In this document: positions 45,311 through 58,469 of the stretch, one piece after another
Layout: each line of letters opens with the position of its first letter
Position numbering within the stretch: the stretch's first letter is position 1
NCBI GenBank assembly: GCA_963995505.1
Contig: OZ023182.1
Span: forward strand, 2,247,001 to 2,311,000
Origin: Hypericum androsaemum
Taxonomy: Eukaryota; Streptophyta; Magnoliopsida; Malpighiales; Hypericaceae
Length of the DNA stretch: 64,000 nt
Reading direction: 5' to 3'
The notes under the pieces: model-generated
Database searches by the model: none
Seen by the model: only the letters and a program-made list of their open reading frames with translations
Told to the model about the DNA's origin: nothing
Program-made: the position numbers and the translations under genes

Positions 45311-48300
45311 CGTGCAATTAAAACTTTAACATGATCATCTATGTAGGTTACTTCCTCATGTAATTAAAATTATTAATTCTTTTTGTAAGGATTTTTTCGC
45401 TTATGCGCTTAGTCATTATACAATTCATCAACTTTTTAAAAAATCAACATTCGAGATGGATTCTCTTTTTTGTTATACCGATTAAGAAGTACGCTTATTT
45501 ATGGATAAATATAAAACGTGTAAATTCGTGATAAGATATACCGTTCTTTTCGGAAAAAAAATCTTTATCGATATTAATTGACGTATGGAATATAATGATG
45601 TGAACATAACTTCATTATTTTTTGTGCACTTGTAGTTCCATGCCACTTTCGGAAAAAATGTGTCATACCTGAGCATTAACTAACTTCTGATTATGATCAA
45701 TAATAGAAAAATAAATAAATAACTCAAGTTCATATATAACAGGGACATTCCAAGGCATGTGGAAGGACATTAGTAGGTGAACAACAGTACACAGATTTGC
45801 ACGATCTTGTGGCATCATAAGTGAAGATAAGAAGACCTTATGTCCGTATTCCAGTTCGCTTACAACAGTTTAATCGATAGATCCTTGATAACGATGAAAA
45901 ATATGTCAAAAGAGTTTTCTTCTTATTTCTCCTGAATACATCTAGGTTTAACCGACGCTAGTTTATCAGAAAATTTTAACAGTGGTGAAATTTTGAATCT
46001 CTTTGAATTTGTACACGTCTCGTGCCATTAGGCTAAATATCATTTGACAGTGGCTCAACAATTACGACATCATTGGTTAAGATTTTAAGAAAATTATCAC
46101 TTTAGTACTTTATGATTTAGTCAATTTTTACATATGATCATTTAGTTTGAAATGCAAACCTGTAGTTTGATTGACCTCACACTTAGCAACTCAGCCAGCA
46201 TCCCGAACCTCTGCCACTGAACAACGTCGTTTTAGGGTGACGCGACATGCCTACTGTCTAGGTGATAACTTTATAGTGAGACTGACATTGTTTATTTTCT
46301 CTTCTACATGTTTTATTAAAAGATCAATAATATATATATTATTACTTAATATAAAAAAATCAACGTAAAATTACTCGTTAATCATCGGATAAAAAAGAAG
46401 AAGAGAAAAATAACAGAAAGCCCTCAAATGTGCCACGTTCCACAAAATCCCCCGAGTGCAGTTAGATTTCAGAAAATTGAAGTCACTTTTTCGTGTTAGA
46501 AATAAAGTTGGGATCGCTCCACTAGGGATGAGCTGCGAACCGCAATGTGTAGGTATAATTGTACTTTGTGCCAGGAATGAGGCAAAATACAGAAACTGGA
46601 TTGTCCCATTAATTACGACATATTACTCGTACTTCCGGAACAGATAACAAATATGGCATTCTTTAATTAATATTTCTTATTTAATATAAAATGGGAACAA
46701 CAAAATATTGAATACAAAATTTTAGGGCAGATACATTTCCAAAATTTTCATTTAAGATGACTTATTTAATTAGAACAATTTTTTTGTTGAATAAATTTTT
46801 TTTTCCTTGAAGAGTGGTGTCTTATTAATTTAATTGCCAGCTGTTCAAGTGAGTGTAACTTCATATGACTGCGACGACCTGCACCCAATTTCCCAGCCCC
46901 ACACACTCCTATGAAAAATGACCATATTGCCCTTGAAGACATTTTCCTCTTTGTCCGTTGCCTCTATTTCTTCTATTTTCATTTTTTTTCCCAATGGAAA
47001 ATCCTCTCTTCAAATCCGAGGGCGACTTCTGTACTTTTGTACCCTACACCTTTTTGCAAAAAATGTCCTTTGTACCCTACACCTCTCTCTCTCTCCCCCC
47101 CCCCCCCCCCCCCCCCATTTCCCACTCTCACTCTAATTATGCCCTCTACGAGTAATTTCCAAAATTTTGCTGAGTTTTGACGTATTCCCGTGATAAAATA
47201 TATAGCCAATCATATTTTCAAGTCTCTTATCTTCAGAATATGTCATTTTTTAATTAAAATATGTTATTTTTTCTGATAAACTCTTACTGAAAAAACTAAA
47301 ATATTCCTTCCACTCAAAATAAAATAAAAATTCCTTCTTCTCCTTTCATCTTCTCCCTACCCTTCATCTTCTTACTCCCACGTCAACTCAAACAAAACCC
47401 AAACTCGCAAGCGAAACAGAAATCTAGCATAGAGGAGCCGCTCATGGAGATGACCGCCAGAAATCTGAAATTCCAACGATGTAAATAAACATCCAAATTA
47501 AATAGATATCTAAAATTCAAAAACTCAAAATCTGGAATTTCGCTCTTGGAATAGTGCATCTCTTGCAATCTCGAATTTACCCACAAAATAATTTAAAAGT
47601 TTCATTAACCAAAAACATTCCCCAGTAGCTCCATGCCACCCAAACACCAAAAGTAGAACACTTGATGATCCCCATCAGCCAAGTTCAAAACTTTAACCAA
47701 TCAAAATCCAGAAAAGCAAAAACCCAGTAAGGTCCAAAGCAAAACAAGCTGCAAGGTTCTTAAAACACAAAAAGAATGAGCTGGGTCGGAGAGAAAATGA
47801 AGCAATTTCCTGTCTTAATCTGCCAATGGATAAAACAGGAACCTGGTTCATCACATGCTTCAATTGATTTGAGGATTTCAATTGACCAAGTTTGGGTCTG
47901 TGACTCTCGCTCTCTCTCTCTACGTTTTTTAACATGCAAAACCGACGAGAGACCAATGGGGACGGGAAGGCTACGAGAGGAAGGGGGCGACGTCGTGGGA
48001 GGGTGGGGACGAAGCGGAGGGCAGAGGATTTAAATTTGGGGGAAATTGAATTTTAGGGTTGGATGTTAATTGGTTTTAATTCTAAGTTTTGGTTTTGGAT
48101 GAGGTGCCAGGAAGAAAATAAGTCGGAGGAATAAGGAATTTTTTTAAGTGAGGGTATTTTAGTATTTTCAAGTGGGGGTTTGTCAGAGAAAATGACATAC
48201 TCCGGTGACAGGGACCTGAGAGTATCTAAAACCAAACACGGAGGACGGCAAGATTATTTTTCGAAACCAAGGGATCCGAGAGGTAGAATGACCAAACACC

Positions 48301-48496
48301 AAGAACAAGTGAGTAATTTATCCTATATTTTATCATACTAGATGGGATCTTTTCGAATTTGAATCTTGAAAATTCAATTATGTTGAAATTTGGTATGCAA
48401 TTCAAGATTTTTGTATGATCGATTTAGTGTGTATTCAAATAATTTCGAATTTTTTTAAATCAAAATAATAATAAAAATGAAAAGGTAATTACTTAA
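45311..48496. other. Long intergenic stretch, no gene recognised
   Basis: Open frames here are short and without recognisable domains. Items of note: the GGTGAAATTTTGAATCTCTT / GTGCCATTAGGCTAAATATC block at about 45980-46040, related to the repeat at 23313-23576; a C22 tract at 47095-47116; and a dispersed-repeat copy at about 48135-48335 that matches 31200-31390. Confidence 0.45.
47095..47116. repeat. C22 homopolymer after a CT microsatellite
   Basis: A (CT)n run at about 47083-47094 passes directly into 22 consecutive C. The G-rich strand could form a G-quadruplex. Tracts like this also mutate and mis-sequence easily, so the exact length is doubtful. Confidence 0.85.
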
Positions 48497-48711
48497 TATG
48501 ATACCCCATTAATGTATAAAGATTTGCGTGATTTGATTCGTATTATCAATGTCAACATGGTCCAACTTTTTTTGTGAAACATCTTAATTAAGCGAATTTG
48601 ACTTGAAGAAATTTAAGTATGGATGACATCTGAGAAGTTTCTCATCGTACGTATGTGTAAATATAAAATACGCCGGAGACAGTCGAACGGATCACGAAAC
48701 GAAATCTTATA
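48497..48711 (+). mobile_element. Degenerate Cassandra solo LTR
   Basis: It starts TATGATACCCCATTAATG and shares GTGATTTGATTCGTATTATC, the region corresponding to the 5S insert (TTTAAGTATGGATGACATCT, decayed), and GGAGACAGTCGAACGGATCA with the LTRs at 39528-40180. No second LTR or primer binding site is adjacent. Confidence 0.78.
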
Positions 48712-49680
48712 CTCACAAAGTGGTGAAGCAACTGATTTTTAGGGCAGATATAAAATTTGAGATTACTTAAAAGAAACTCATATAAATTGTAACCTTAAAA
48801 ATAAGTTAATTATGCACAATAAAATTCCAGCCTTATGATATTTATATAGAATCATACCGCACTCTGTCACCTCTAGAAATGTCGCCGAGATGATGATAAA
48901 AACTTGTTAAACGAAGAACGGAATATTGATATCGTATTCAGATGATTACAAGTACTCGGATTGGTGTTTAAGTAGCTAATCAAAAGAGAGATTAAAGTCA
49001 ATTAAAGGAATTGTGCAGTCTGATACTAATTAACAATTTTAAGCATCATGATTACGACTTCATTAACCAATGAGGTCTTGGTCCAAGATTAAGTCTTTCA
49101 TTTTTCTAAGAAAAGAGAATTAACACACCGAAACAAATATTAATCAATACCCAGAGAAAAATCTCACCTATCAGGAATGGCCCACTAGTTTCTCTTATTA
49201 ATTCTTTTTTGTCTCGCAAGGGATATAAAATAAAGAAATGAACACCGTAGGCAAGGTAAATGCATAATAACAAGCAACAAAAACTTATGTGAGTAAAAAT
49301 TATTATAATTTGACCAAAATATTTACAGTTTGAACTTTAAGATAATTGTTGATTTTTTTTTAATTCAATAATTTTACTCGGCTCGAAATTGAATTATTTT
49401 TTCTAGTGAATATCTCGATGCTAGTATTATTTTTTGTGAATTTAAATTTAAGACTTCGCTTAAACTATGAGATTTTTCAAACAAAATTTTTCTATTTCTA
49501 AAGGGGTAGAAATTGACCCTAAAACTCTCAGACGATGTAAATGCATAATTGCCAAGATAGTCAAGTCCCTCGTGTGCTGCCCTTAAATGATCCACGTTAC
49601 ACCTTCCATTCTTTATTTTGACTCCTCTCTCTCCTCCCTCCAATACTTTCTCCAAGTTCTCCTCTCTAATTCAGAAAATT
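48712..49680. other. Intergenic and upstream region of the AP2/ERF gene
   Basis: No gene seen. It ends in CT-rich sequence (about 49620-49680) that leads into the probable core promoter. Confidence 0.45.
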
Positions 49681-49683
49681 TAG

Positions 49684-49691
49684 TATATATA
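49684..49691 (+). promoter_or_regulatory. Probable TATA box of the AP2/ERF gene
   Basis: TATATATA lies 99 bp upstream of the start codon, between pyrimidine-rich flanks. The leader just before the ATG is an (AAT/AAATA)n run at about 49750-49782. Confidence 0.6.
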
Positions 49692-49782
49692 CCTTCCCTT
49701 CTCAGCTCATTCCCTCCTCATTTTCTCCCCTTTTTTTCCCAAACCAAACAATAATAATATTAATAATAATAAATAAATAAAT

Positions 49783-50637
49783 ATGGGTAGTGGTGGTGGT
49801 GATCATCAGCTTCCATTAGTAAGCTCCACTGCTTCAAATAACTCATCGGATGCTGACTCCTCCTCGTCCTCCGCCTCCTCGAGTACTGACCTGGCATCGC
49901 CTTCCTACGTGCCGGGTCAACGGGAGGCGGAGGAGGGTAATGGCGGTAAGAAGAGGGCGAGAGAAAGCAAGCACCCGGTGTATCGAGGGGTGAGGATGAG
50001 GACGTGGGGGAAGTGGGTTTCGGAGATCCGTGAGCCCCGGAAGAAGAACAGGATCTGGCTCGGCACCTTCTCCACCCCTGAGATGGCCGCCCGGGCCCAC
50101 GACGTCGCTGCTCTTAACATCAAGGGCAAGTCTGCCATCCTCAACTTCCCTGAGCTCGCCCCCTCCCTCCCCCGCCCGGCCTCCTCCTCCCCCCGCGACG
50201 TCCAGGCCGCTGCCTTAGCTGCCGCCTCCATGGTATTCCCCACCTCCCCTAGCGGAATCTGCATCGATAACACCAATATCGATGCAGACTGCGAGCGAGA
50301 GGTGGAGAATAGTAACAACAACGACAATGCATCCTCCTCGTCCGGGAACGACGGAGCTCCGGCGCCGGACGAGCTCGGGGAGATACTGGAACTGCCGACG
50401 CTGGGAGACGACGAGTCGTTTGGTGCCGGAGCTGACCGGGAGTCCTCGTGGCTGAACAATTACAACAATGCCCTCTCCCATCCTTCGTTCATTTGGCACT
50501 ACGACGACTACGAGCACTATGAGTACAATGGAATCATCGGTTCTACTTGGAGCCTGGACGACCAGTCGTCTCCGGTGATGATGCTCGGAGACAGTAGCAG
50601 TTCAGTTTTCGCCGATTCTCTGTTATGGGATCACTAG
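49783..50637 (+). CDS. AP2/ERF transcription factor, DREB subfamily (A-4/TINY-like)
   Basis: An intronless gene of 284 residues. The N terminus is Ser-rich and acidic, then has a short basic patch (GGKKRARES). One AP2/ERF domain covers about residues 67-123: [40 protein letters not shown] and [18 protein letters not shown]. The WVSEIREP block, with Val at the DREB-type position, and the single domain place it in the DREB branch. The remaining sequence is closest to group A-4 (TINY, ERF034/035-like) proteins, which bind DRE/CRT and some ERE elements in stress and growth control. The C terminus is acidic ([13 protein letters not shown], then [10 protein letters not shown]) and ends DSLLWDH, a plausible activation region. 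The domain and frame are intact. The coding region is GC-rich against very AT-rich flanks. Confidence 0.93.
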   Translation: MGSGGGDHQLPLVSSTASNNSSDADSSSSSASSSTDLASPSYVPGQREAEEGNGGKKRARESKHPVYRGVRMRTWGKWVSEIREPRKKNRIWLGTFSTPEMAARAHDVAALNIKGKSAILNFPELAPSLPRPASSSPRDVQAAALAAASMVFPTSPSGICIDNTNIDADCEREVENSNNNDNASSSSGNDGAPAPDELGEILELPTLGDDESFGAGADRESSWLNNYNNALSHPSFIWHYDDYEHYEYNGIIGSTWSLDDQSSPVMMLGDSSSSVFADSLLWDH

Positions 50638-52424
50638 TTGGTTACCATCTAGTTAGCTTTGTCTCTTTCTTTTCTCTCTCTCTCTCTAGATTATCTCATC
50701 GACTTTTTGAGGTCAAAAGGAGTAATTTTATTTTTAATGTTCATTTGATTTTCTTTACTTTTTCTGCTTTAGGCGTCTCTTTTTCTAGTTTAGGCGTCTC
50801 TTTTTGCTTGCGTCTTTCTTTTGTTCCTATGGGAGCCTTGTAGATTTTTTTCCGTTCTAAAATTTAGACAGGATGGTCTAAACTCCGAAGTTTTAAACAG
50901 TTTAAGATTTTGTTCTCTTTCCAAACAAATTTTTTTCATTTTTGCAAGAAGTAAAAACTGACTCACCAACTCCTGATAAACGAGATATGAACCATTGTCA
51001 TCATACCCACAAAGCGTTGGTCTTGTCACTCACTTCAGGGCTAACTAAGAAATACGTTATATGCTTACCAAAAAAAAACTAAGAAATACGTTATATCCGA
51101 GTTGCTGAAATCTCTATCTCAATGTCTGTGCCCGGAGCTAACAAGTTCGTTATGGAAATAATTTCCTGGAGTATGTGTGATCGCCGTAAAATTATTGTAA
51201 CCAATGGGCTATAGCTAAGGGGAAAAAATTACATTGCTTGGTGTAGGTACATTTTCTGCTAGACTTTAAGCTGTCATTGTCCTGATCCTATAAACAGAAG
51301 TAATTAACTGTTTGCATAGTTAATTACATGATGTTAGTTAGGTACAAAATCCCATTGCTTCAGCTACCAGCTAGAGTCCACTCTTCATAAATGTTTCGTT
51401 TCTTTTGCTGTCAGGCTCAATTGTCATCTTGCCCTAGAAAAATAATAGGAACAATATACTCTTAATTAGGAGTGGTTCAGATATTAATATCAGTTGGGTA
51501 ATTTACCATTTAAACACATTCCTTCCAGGTATTTGAAGCATTTACCAATAATTGCCCTGAATGAACAGGGGTGTTGGTTATTGACTACAATATAGTCATA
51601 AATAACTTTAGAGTTCGATGTATGATGTCATAATATTGCTACAATTTATTTAGGATGAATTTTGCGCTACTCGAAGTCAAACATGAAAATAGTACATAAT
51701 ATTCGGAAATCAAATGGTTTTGGAAAAAAGTGCGTGGCCATGAGAGTTGCTCTCCAACCACCAAATTCTTAATGCCTCATTAGTGTCCTTATATGCATCT
51801 CCGCGTGTCTACGGTGTGATAGCAAATACCGACCTTTTTTATTGGGGATGAAAAAAGATTTGAGTCGGCATTTCCTCCAGGGATATTATAATGTTTTTAT
51901 TTAATTTAAATCAGGGTATGGACAATACAGGAGTAGTTAATAATTCCAACTAGTTATATAAATGGGATTTAAGTAAGGTCGTAATATAAATACGGTCGTT
52001 GGGATTTCATTAATCCACTACTTAGGCTTTTATATGGCCCTATAACAAGTGGATGGTATGGTGTGCCCAACGTAATTAAAAAACCGGTCGTCTATTGTTC
52101 TTGGATTCTGACTTTGAAGATGGTTCCCTGTACATAGAGATTTTAGTCTTTGTATAATAATAAACCACGCACGTTATCAGACTGACTTATCTAAATTTGA
52201 GATTGATAAAATTTTAAAAAAATGATGAAATTTTCTTCACAATTATTTAATATTATTGTATTTTTAATATCTCAAACTCAAATCTTTTTAATTACGTTAG
52301 AATAATTTTCTCATCTGTTATCGAGTTTTATTTATTGTAATGAGCAAATGTAAATGAAATTTAATACGTGACCCGAACACAATGGTTTCCAAGGCTGGAG
52401 AGGTAGTGACCAACCTCATGTTAG
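50638..52424. other. Intergenic downstream of the AP2/ERF gene
   Basis: Probable 3'UTR to about 50850, with the repeated TTTAGGCGTCTCTTTTT near 50770 and 50790. Beyond that no gene or defined element was found. Confidence 0.45.
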
Positions 52425-52552
52425 ATATTATTTTTAATGATTGTAAGATCTGTAGATACGATTTTCAATAAAATTTAATGATTTAAACGAAATTTCCTCT
52501 GTGAGAATGACTTTTATATTGTTCCCACTCAATCCAAAACTCCATCTGTCAA
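52425..52552. mobile_element. Diverged partial copy of the 183-bp MITE, inverted
   Basis: The reverse complement reads GTTTTGGATTGAGTGGGAAC, ATATAAAAGTCATTCTCACA, AATTTTATTGAAAATCGTAT and CTACAGATCTTACAATCATT. It follows 40663-40800 closely, but the far terminus is not preserved. Confidence 0.65.
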
Positions 52553-55500
52553 ATAACCATCGCATTAATTGGTCAACAATATCAGTTTCACCGTGGCATT
52601 AATTTGGTAAGTACAATCATTAAATTGTTTCGCGAAATTTGTTGGTTAAAACATCGTTTTTTTAGAAACGAATTGTTGTCAATGAGACCAAACCAGGAAC
52701 AAATATTCGAACTGAATAGTTGAACTTCATCAGAATCTTGTGATTCACCGCTAAAACGCTTTAATTCGAATTGTACTCATAATTTTTTCTTTCTATTTTT
52801 ATGTTATTTCAAAATTTTAAGATTTATGGAGATTCTTTTCTCCTTTTATTGAATTATCTTGTTTTTCAGAATACTTAATATAATCACGTCAACTTATTAA
52901 ATTAAGTAATCAGAATATCATCAAATGGTGTTAATTCAAAAAGTCTCAATATTGACTTTATATGGTAATCTGATTTGTATTATATAGAATGTACAGCGGC
53001 CACGTGGTGCCACCAATGAAGCAAGCCTTCCTTGCTGTCTGCCACCGTTTAACCAGTCTTAGGGCTTGATTTGAGTATATAACCTTTGAATATTAACAAT
53101 TTGTTTTTCTTAAAATTAATTCGATTAATTGTTTCAAGATAATCTGTTTCAATTTTTATTTATTAATTAAAAAATTCAATAAATCGACATGATAATGTGG
53201 CACTACTGCTGGCGAGATTAATTAGTAGGTTTTTTTGGTAAATTGATTGATTAGGAGTTGAAATATGTTGTGATATTGATTTGCAGTTGATTTGGTTGGT
53301 GGGTTGATTTGATACTGGGACAAATGCATAATTGCCGAACTTGATATCGAGGAAAGATATTTTTATAACACAATAAATCAGAGGAGAAGACGGAGATGGG
53401 GGCGGCGATATAGTGTAAGCTTATGATAATATACCCTCCTAATTAAGCAATGTACTTGCATATTAATATGAAAAAGTTCACTTTAAGTGGTTTGACTTTT
53501 TTTACTAAGCACAACGTGGTTTGATTTTTATTTTTCCTCCTATATATTTTTTGGAAAGTAAATTTTTTATAAATACGGTAATATACCTTAATTAGTGTAG
53601 AATCCCTTTTGTGAAGTTGCGACCGCCGGCCTCGTTAAAACTCTACCGCGGTAAAATTCGGTAGAAAAAAAATTATGGTAAAAAAAGAGTACTCCAATAG
53701 GATAAAACCATTTCCTCAAAAAAAAAGAAGGATAAAACCCTACCTTGACATTATTATCACTAAAATTGATTATATATCATAACACACCCGCTTAATTACA
53801 TGATTTCCTGTCTAATTTTTTTGTCCTACATTGATATTTTCAATGAAGCCGATGTTCCAAAATGATATTTTTAGTGATAAATTTATAGCCATAATTAATT
53901 ATTTTTTTAATTGGTACCATGTGGATGACCATTCAACAAAAAATTATTTCCTTTTTCTCATCGTTTGTGCTGACATAATAAATATGACCTTCTCGAACTA
54001 TGCCGGAATTATAACACATTCTCAAACTAGAATTCTTGTGCTGATGGACGAGATTGCAAAGAAGTTCAAGCAGTTAAATACGGGTTCGAGTTTGAGTTTG
54101 CTCATAATCTACATCTCGTATGAAATCACTATTATATCATTATATGTGGTTGGAAATTGGGGCCTTCAAATCTAACAACTAGATCGTATTCTACGGGTTG
54201 ACCATAAGACAGGGCCGCAGATTGAGAAATTCCCTAACGGAACAGACTTCGAGAGTTAACCGTCCTAATTGGAAATTATTTAATTATAGCTCATAATCCG
54301 GGCTTTGGAGTGTGGCGTTTTGAATTTGGTACATGGAGAAATTACTTTTGTTGCAAATTGTAACTTCACATTTAATCAGCCACACGTGCAACTCTAAACC
54401 CGTTGTCGCCGCTTCTTTGGGCAATTTTAGACGACAGTTTCCAGCTAATTTCCCGACGTGTTTCCGTTTTAGTATTACGTTAAATCTTCGCATTTAATTC
54501 AAAAGTTTAAAATAACAAAATAATAAATTGGTGACTCTTATGAACAAAATCCAACGTGACAGTCTAGATACGAAATATATATATAAATAGATAATTTTTT
54601 CTCATCGTACGTCTTTTGCAAAAAAATCACCACTATAAAATGCATTGGATATGAACTAATTAGGCAACGGGACACTTAGAAGCACGAAGTTTACACTTGA
54701 GCCACCATGTAACGTGTAAACGAGTCATAACTTTCCACTTGTTGATTTTTCTTCTTCGATTCTGATATAAGGTTGCCGGATTATTTATAACAGTCCTCAC
54801 CTATTTCTTATATATTAATTTTTGTGGAGTAATTACCTATAATATAAGTCCTGAAAAATTATTCTCATTTAGTAAATAAAACAACTAAAAATCTACTATA
54901 TGTCGTCAGGTACATTAAAAATTAACCTATTTCATGAGGAAACGAGTTCTATTTTTTGTACTCATATTCAAAAATTTTGGCTTCCCTCCAATTTACCGCT
55001 ACACACGCAAAATAAACACTAAAATTAAGCTTCGTTGCATGGAGTCTGCTCTACTCAATTACTTCATATTTTATAAGGCATCGGTATACTAAGCAAGATG
55101 GAATTAATTAATCATGTGATCAAAGTAGTTTAATAGTCTAACGTTCTACTTCCCGACATAGACGGAGAACTAATATATTCATTCACGAGTATAACCTGGC
55201 GCACTCAGTAATCAGGATTTGGTCAAGTGGTAATTTTGTGGTGATAATTCTTTGGTGAGTTCGCTTTCCCTTTTATGTTTTATTGAAAGATTAGTAGTTG
55301 AAATATTACATAAGTACTCGTAATAGAACGATTTCACATCCTAGAATTACAAGGCATCCTTTCTACCTTCGATATGATTCGGACCTTTTCCTCGGTTTTC
55401 TTTTATTAAGAAGTGGTCAAGATACTTCTGGTACAGTAGAACCAGGTTGGTCTACTATGTAATAGCTAGGATTCGTTGGCACATGCACCCCTCTTTTATA

Positions 55501-55854
55501 ACCACCAGTTCAATCGTCGGATCAGCTGCTTTATCTTAATGCACCAGCCGGTCGAGCCAAAAAAATATTTTTTCATGAACAATATATATATAAGATTAAA
55601 AGTGATTTAAATATAATATTGATACTTATATAGTACAACTTTTTCAATAAAATTAGATTACATTTATAATTATTAACTATTTTAATAATAAATAATATAT
55701 TTGTATTTTTTAAAATTTCTAGTCCGACTAGCGACCTGGCCAATCAGACCAATTGACTAGGAAGAAGGAAGAAATTTTGGATCAACATCTAGGTAGTTTT
55801 TTAAAATCATGCTTCAGTTGTTAGAACATGAGGGAAAAATGAGTGTTTAGAGAT
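52553..55854. other. Gene-poor AT-rich stretch
   Basis: I find no gene. The open frame at 53831-54175 has no family signature and odd composition. Weak traces of GGTCGAGCC / GTCCGACTAG sequence at about 55545-55745 resemble the ends of the element at 58470-59069. Confidence 0.45.
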
Positions 55855-58386
55855 CGTGGTAAATATTGAGACAGTCTCCACAAGACCAGCAAGAGTCTTT
55901 CCCAGCGTGTTTTGTACTCATTCACACGCACCCCGAGAACTTTTTATATTGTCATCCATCGTGAAGCTACTCCAGGCTAAGCGCGCTTTACTTTGAGTTC
56001 TCTCATGATATTTACTAGAAAAGAATTTGTACTTTGTTGATATAGATAATTCAATCAAATCACTTAAGCATTTCTTAACATGTCCTATGATCTAACCAAT
56101 TATCTCCACAGACCAATACGAGTCTTTTCCAGCGTAGTTTATCCTCACTAACACGCACCCTAAGAAACTTCACAATGGGCCACCTATCGTGAATCTACTT
56201 CAGGCCAACCACGCTTTACATTGTAGTTCTCTTATGATGTTGCTAGAAAAGAAGGTGCATTTGTTGATATGGATAGTGCAATCAAATTACCCTTTTAAAC
56301 ATATCTTGAACAAGGTGTTACGTTCACCTTCATTAAATAAGCGACATCTTCATCGCGCCTTACCCATATAATCCCAGGATCCCTCGTTTTCAGGTGTGAG
56401 ATTGGTTCGTCAATGTCTACCTCCACCTAGAATGTTTGCTAAGAGCCACTCATTGTATGTACACTTCCACACCGGTGATCACTTCCTGCCCTTTAAGCCC
56501 AAGGGTCACATGCCCAATAGCCCAAGGGTCCATGAACCTAGACCTGACCATTATTCAATTCAAACGAATTCGAATCAAATTCGTCCAAATTTAAATTCAT
56601 CAAAATCTTGAACCATATTCGATTCTTTCAAGGACAAATTTGAATCGTGAACTGCCGAATTTGAATCGAATTTGAATTAATTCTTCTTAAGGTTAGGGTT
56701 AAGGTTAGGCCTTAGGTTTAGAGTTTATACTACCATAACATTGCAAGAAATATTTATGTTTATTTTGTTCCTCTTATCTGAGTTTTTATTTTAATAAGTT
56801 GTTAAATGAATCAACATCTTAAATAAAACTTAGACAAAATATAATTTGTCGGATTAGAGTATAGTAAAAATTATACTTTTTTGTAAGTATAATTCTTATT
56901 TATAAATGGGTAACCCCCGTGAGGGAACCCTCGATCTATTCACGGGGTTCCAACTAGCCGATTTTGTCAAAATCCTAAGCGATAAAACTCTTTTTGGGAA
57001 AAACTGCAACAAGGAAAGAGGTTCTGAAATCAAACGTTCCAGTAAAAATTATGTTTTCAATCCTAAACCAAGATGAGATTTGTATATCTTACATTTTGAA
57101 ATTGAATGACTTGATATTTGGTGCTTGAACTAATCCAAAGTTATAAGAATTATATTAAAATTTATGTTAGAAGCATAATTTTAGAGTTGCATAATTTGTT
57201 ATCAAAATCCTAGCGTAATTTGTTATCAATTATCAATAAAAAGAAAAAGAGAATTGGGATGGGATTGTTTAAATTTTGAAGAATGTGAGAGAGTATTTAT
57301 AGTGTTTTGAAGTAAATTTGTATTTATATAAAAAAAAGTTAAACGATCACGGGTCCACACTGAAAAGAAATGGGATAGATTGGTTGCCTAACGCTAAGCA
57401 TCAGGATTCTTGGAGATGGGACTTCACGAGGTAGTGCATTCAAATTTCAATTTTCCCTTATTTTTTCTCTTTCAAATTAGTCCTAATTTATTTATTTTTT
57501 TACATATTACGACCAAATTCAAATCGAATTTGCCAGTTCAAAATTTTTTATAAATCTTGAACCATATTCAATTCGTCTCCGGATGAATTCGAATCAAAAT
57601 TTTGATAAATTGAAATGAATCACGAATCGGATTCTAACAATAGTTTGATATACTAGAACCATATTGTACTAGTAAAGGTCTTGCTTTAGTGTCATTTGTA
57701 ATGCCTCATGATCTAACCAACTGTCTCTACAAACCAACACGAGTCTTTTACAACGTGTTTTGTCTTCACTCACATGCATCGTGATGTTTGCAAAAAAAAG
57801 TGAACCTTATTGATATAGATAATACAATCAAATCATTTAAGATGTTCTTAACATATGTTAAACATGGTATTACATTCACCCTTACTTAAATACATGATGT
57901 CCTCGTCGTGCCATATCGATACAATCTCAAGATCTCACAATTTTCAAGTGTGGGATTGGTTCTCCATGTCCCCCTCCACCTAAAACGCTTGACAGTAGTC
58001 ATTCATTGTACATGCACTCTCATACTCGTGATCACTCACAGTCCTCTAGGCCCCGGACATCACATGTCCACCAGTTTCTCTTGGTTCATCCGTGAACCAC
58101 ACCGTACTAGTAAAGGTTCGGCTTTGATATCATTTGCAATGCCACAAAATCTGACTAACTGTCTCCACAAACCAACACAAGTCTTTTGCAATGTGTTTTG
58201 TCCTCACTTACACGCACACTGGGAAACTTTCCTCGGGTCACCCTCGTGAAACTACTCAAGGCCAAGCACGTTAACCTTCAAGTTCTTCCATGATGTTTGC
58301 GAGAAAAGAATGTGCACTTTGTCAATACAGATAGTACAATCAAATTACTTAAACCTTTCTTAATGTATGTTGAACGAGATATTACA
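55855..58386 (-). mobile_element. Tandem, nested Cassandra array (four LTRs)
   Basis: Minus-strand LTRs lie at about 55855-56080 (3' part lost), 56081-56322, 57697-57874 (5S core deleted) and 58135-58386. Internal regions between the second and third and between the third and fourth LTRs match each other (GGGATTGGTTC, CATTGTA, GTGATCACT, GTACTAGTAAAGG). Each is bounded by a decayed primer binding site; on the minus strand TGATATCAAAGC precedes the 58135 LTR. The internal region is of a different subtype from, and longer than, that at 39790-39918. The first internal region is split by a ~1.1-kb insertion. Shared LTRs suggest tandem growth by recombination. Confidence 0.78.
56545..57655. mobile_element. 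~1.1-kb inverted-repeat element nested in Cassandra
   Basis: It splits the Cassandra internal sequence between CCATGAACC and AACCATATTGTACTAG. Both ends are rich in AATTCGAATC / GATTCGAATT words, and CTTGAACCATATTCGATTC on the left recurs as CTTGAACCATATTCAATTCG on the right. Precise termini and target duplication are not clear. Confidence 0.5.
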
Positions 58387-58469
58387 TTATACTGCAAGCC
58401 TAAATTTAGAATTTATACTACTACATCCATTGTTAAAAGTCAACGAAGTCCTACACATATGCTAAAAAT

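Noticed and set aside
49843..50517. Several minus-strand open frames within the AP2/ERF gene
   Set aside because: These are antisense shadows of a GC-rich coding exon. The plus strand has the AP2 domain.
53831..54175. 114-residue open frame
   Set aside because: AT-rich, low-complexity hydrophobic sequence without a family match or splice partners.
56690..56730. Interstitial telomere-like sequence (GGTTAGGGTTAAGGTTAGG)
   Set aside because: Plant telomeres are TTTAGGG repeats. Here there is at most one exact unit, so it is a chance AT/GGG run in an element.
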